Source: Candidatus Gastranaerophilales bacterium (GTDB taxonomy: Bacteria; Cyanobacteriota; Vampirovibrionia; Gastranaerophilales; Gastranaerophilaceae). Taken from it: DNA of 14,731 nt. The notes below the pieces were generated by a model. That model had not been told where the DNA came from, did no database searches, and worked only from the letters and a program-made list of their open reading frames with translations. Numbering within the stretch: position 1 is the stretch's first letter; each line of letters starts with the position of its first letter. The position numbers were made by a program, and so were the translations under genes. The stretch covers positions 1-14,731 of the forward strand of contig CALVEE010000099.1 in the NCBI GenBank assembly GCA_944326495.1. Direction: 5' to 3'. This document shows, in pieces, positions 14,094-14,731 of the stretch.

Positions 14094-14102
14094 AGGAATA
14101 AT

Positions 14103-14561
14103 ATGCAACAAGAAATTTTATTAAAACAAAAAATAGGGTTACGTATGTCGCGTGCCGGTCTGCTTTCAAAGCTTTTTGCAAATCAGGTTTTTGCAAAACA
14201 GGGGTATGATTTAAGACCTGAGCAGTTTACGGTTTTATACGCTCTAAAAGAAAATAACGGAATGTATTTAAGACAGTTAGCGGATATAACTTATAAAGAC
14301 AGACCTAATATGACAAGAATTGTAACTATTCTTGAAACAAACGGTTATGTAACTTCCGAACTCGGAGCGGAAGGCAGACAGGTGAAGAAATTATATATAA
14401 CGGATAAAGGACGAAAAGTCTGCGAGGAGCTTTTGCCGACTATTCTTCAAATCTGGAGTGATACGGTTGAAGGAATAGACGCTGGTGAAATCGACTCTTT
14501 CTTAAACACTTTAAACAAAATGGAAGAAAATATCAGAAAAAAGACAATAATTCAGGTATAG
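14103..14561 (+). CDS. MarR-family transcriptional regulator
   Basis: A 152-aa winged-helix repressor of the MarR type, which usually dimerises on a palindromic operator and releases DNA on binding a phenolic or other ligand. The DNA-binding region spans about 40-105: LRPEQFTVLYALKEN, LRQLADITYKDRPNMTRIV (recognition helix) and LETNGYVTSE, with the wing GRQVKKLYITDKG. The helices at 1-35 and 110-145 form the dimer interface. I start at the ATG at 14103 because AAAGGA (14092-14097) lies 5 nt upstream; the in-frame ATG at 14082 falls inside the operator palindrome. It is divergent from the efflux-channel gene and 9 nt before a probable adaptor gene, so it likely represses this pump and itself. 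Highly confident in family. Confidence 0.92.
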   Translation: MQQEILLKQKIGLRMSRAGLLSKLFANQVFAKQGYDLRPEQFTVLYALKENNGMYLRQLADITYKDRPNMTRIVTILETNGYVTSELGAEGRQVKKLYITDKGRKVCEELLPTILQIWSDTVEGIDAGEIDSFLNTLNKMEENIRKKTIIQV

Positions 14562-14570
14562 GTGATAATT

Positions 14571-14731
14571 ATGGCAAAAAGGCATGAAGATAAACATGAT
14601 AAAGAATTTATAAAAGAAGCAAAGAAAAGATTAAAAAAGAGACGCCCCGAATATAAAAAGAAAAGGGTTATAGTTCCGACAATAACAGCAATCATTCTTG
14701 TAATTTTGGGAATTGTTGCTGCTATACATTC
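14571..14731 (+). CDS. Probable EmrA/HlyD-type membrane fusion protein, N-terminus only
   Basis: Fifty-three residues are visible before the edge. A strongly basic cytoplasmic head (1-32, rich in K/R) is followed by one hydrophobic membrane segment (about 33-52, VIVPTITAIILVILGIVAAI). This is the layout of EmrA/HlyD periplasmic adaptors, whose periplasmic coiled-coil and beta-barrel domains would follow beyond the window. The ATG has AGGTGA upstream and lies 9 nt after the marR stop, so the two are one operon. Context (MarR plus a divergent TolC-like channel) supports an efflux adaptor, with a transporter such as EmrB expected next. The identity rests mainly on context, because the visible part could belong to other single-pass proteins. 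Confidence 0.5.
   Translation, partial: MAKRHEDKHDKEFIKEAKKRLKKRRPEYKKKRVIVPTITAIILVILGIVAAIH

Noticed and set aside
14055..14111. Longer N-terminus for the efflux channel from the ATG at 14111
   Set aside because: It would cover the operator and the marR start and place 19 residues in front of a clear signal peptide.

Overview
The window looks like chromosomal DNA from a low-GC, Gram-negative (diderm), flagellated bacterium. Lipid A genes (lpxI, lpxB), a TolC-type outer-membrane channel and a secreted Trx-fold protein show an outer membrane; a flagellin gene shows motility. The LpxI route, short flagellin, AT-rich codon use and palindromic GGTGGGCA repeats would suit a non-photosynthetic relative of cyanobacteria (Gastranaerophilales/Vampirovibrionia, usually gut-dwelling). 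That placement is an inference from the gene set and has not been tested. There is no phage, plasmid, CRISPR or rRNA/tRNA signal; most genes are housekeeping or envelope genes.

Layout. 1-549 (minus): N-terminal part of recF, cut by the window edge. 679-1245 (plus): regulator with two HTH-like repeats, ended by a hairpin shared with the lpxB end. 1322-3277 (minus): lpxI-lpxB, two lipid A steps. 3278-3644: gene-free, with the lpxI promoter and a 160-bp nested-palindrome element. 3645-5021 (plus): AGCS-type sodium/amino-acid symporter that seems to lack about 25-30 internal residues. 5022-5310: gene-free, with a second, GC-rich palindromic element. 5311-6954 (plus): large TPR protein, ending 4 nt from the convergent tlyA. 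6959-10207 (minus): compact cluster pfkB-type kinase, PD-(D/E)XK nuclease-like protein, tatD, tlyA. 10435-11283 (plus): flagellin with a structured leader and its own terminator. 11433-12642 (plus): fabI and a Trx-fold protein without a CxxC motif, ended by a bidirectional hairpin. 12696-14054 (minus): TolC/NodT-like efflux channel, divergent from marR (14103-14561) and the start of a probable EmrA/HlyD-type adaptor (14571 to the edge).

How the genes fit. lpxI makes lipid X and lpxB condenses it with UDP-diacylglucosamine; fabI supplies acyl chains for membranes in general. The right edge looks like a MarR-controlled tripartite drug pump: a perfect 9+4+9 palindrome lies between the divergent marR and tolC genes, over the likely -10 elements of both. 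tatD and tlyA overlap by 4 bp and also appear to have their own promoter next to the tatD start codon.

I found no clear undescribed multi-gene system. The items most worth a second look are the two palindromic elements either side of the symporter, the shortened symporter, the cysteine-less Trx protein beside fabI, the flagellin leader, and SD-less genes with a -10 box 6-7 nt before the ATG.
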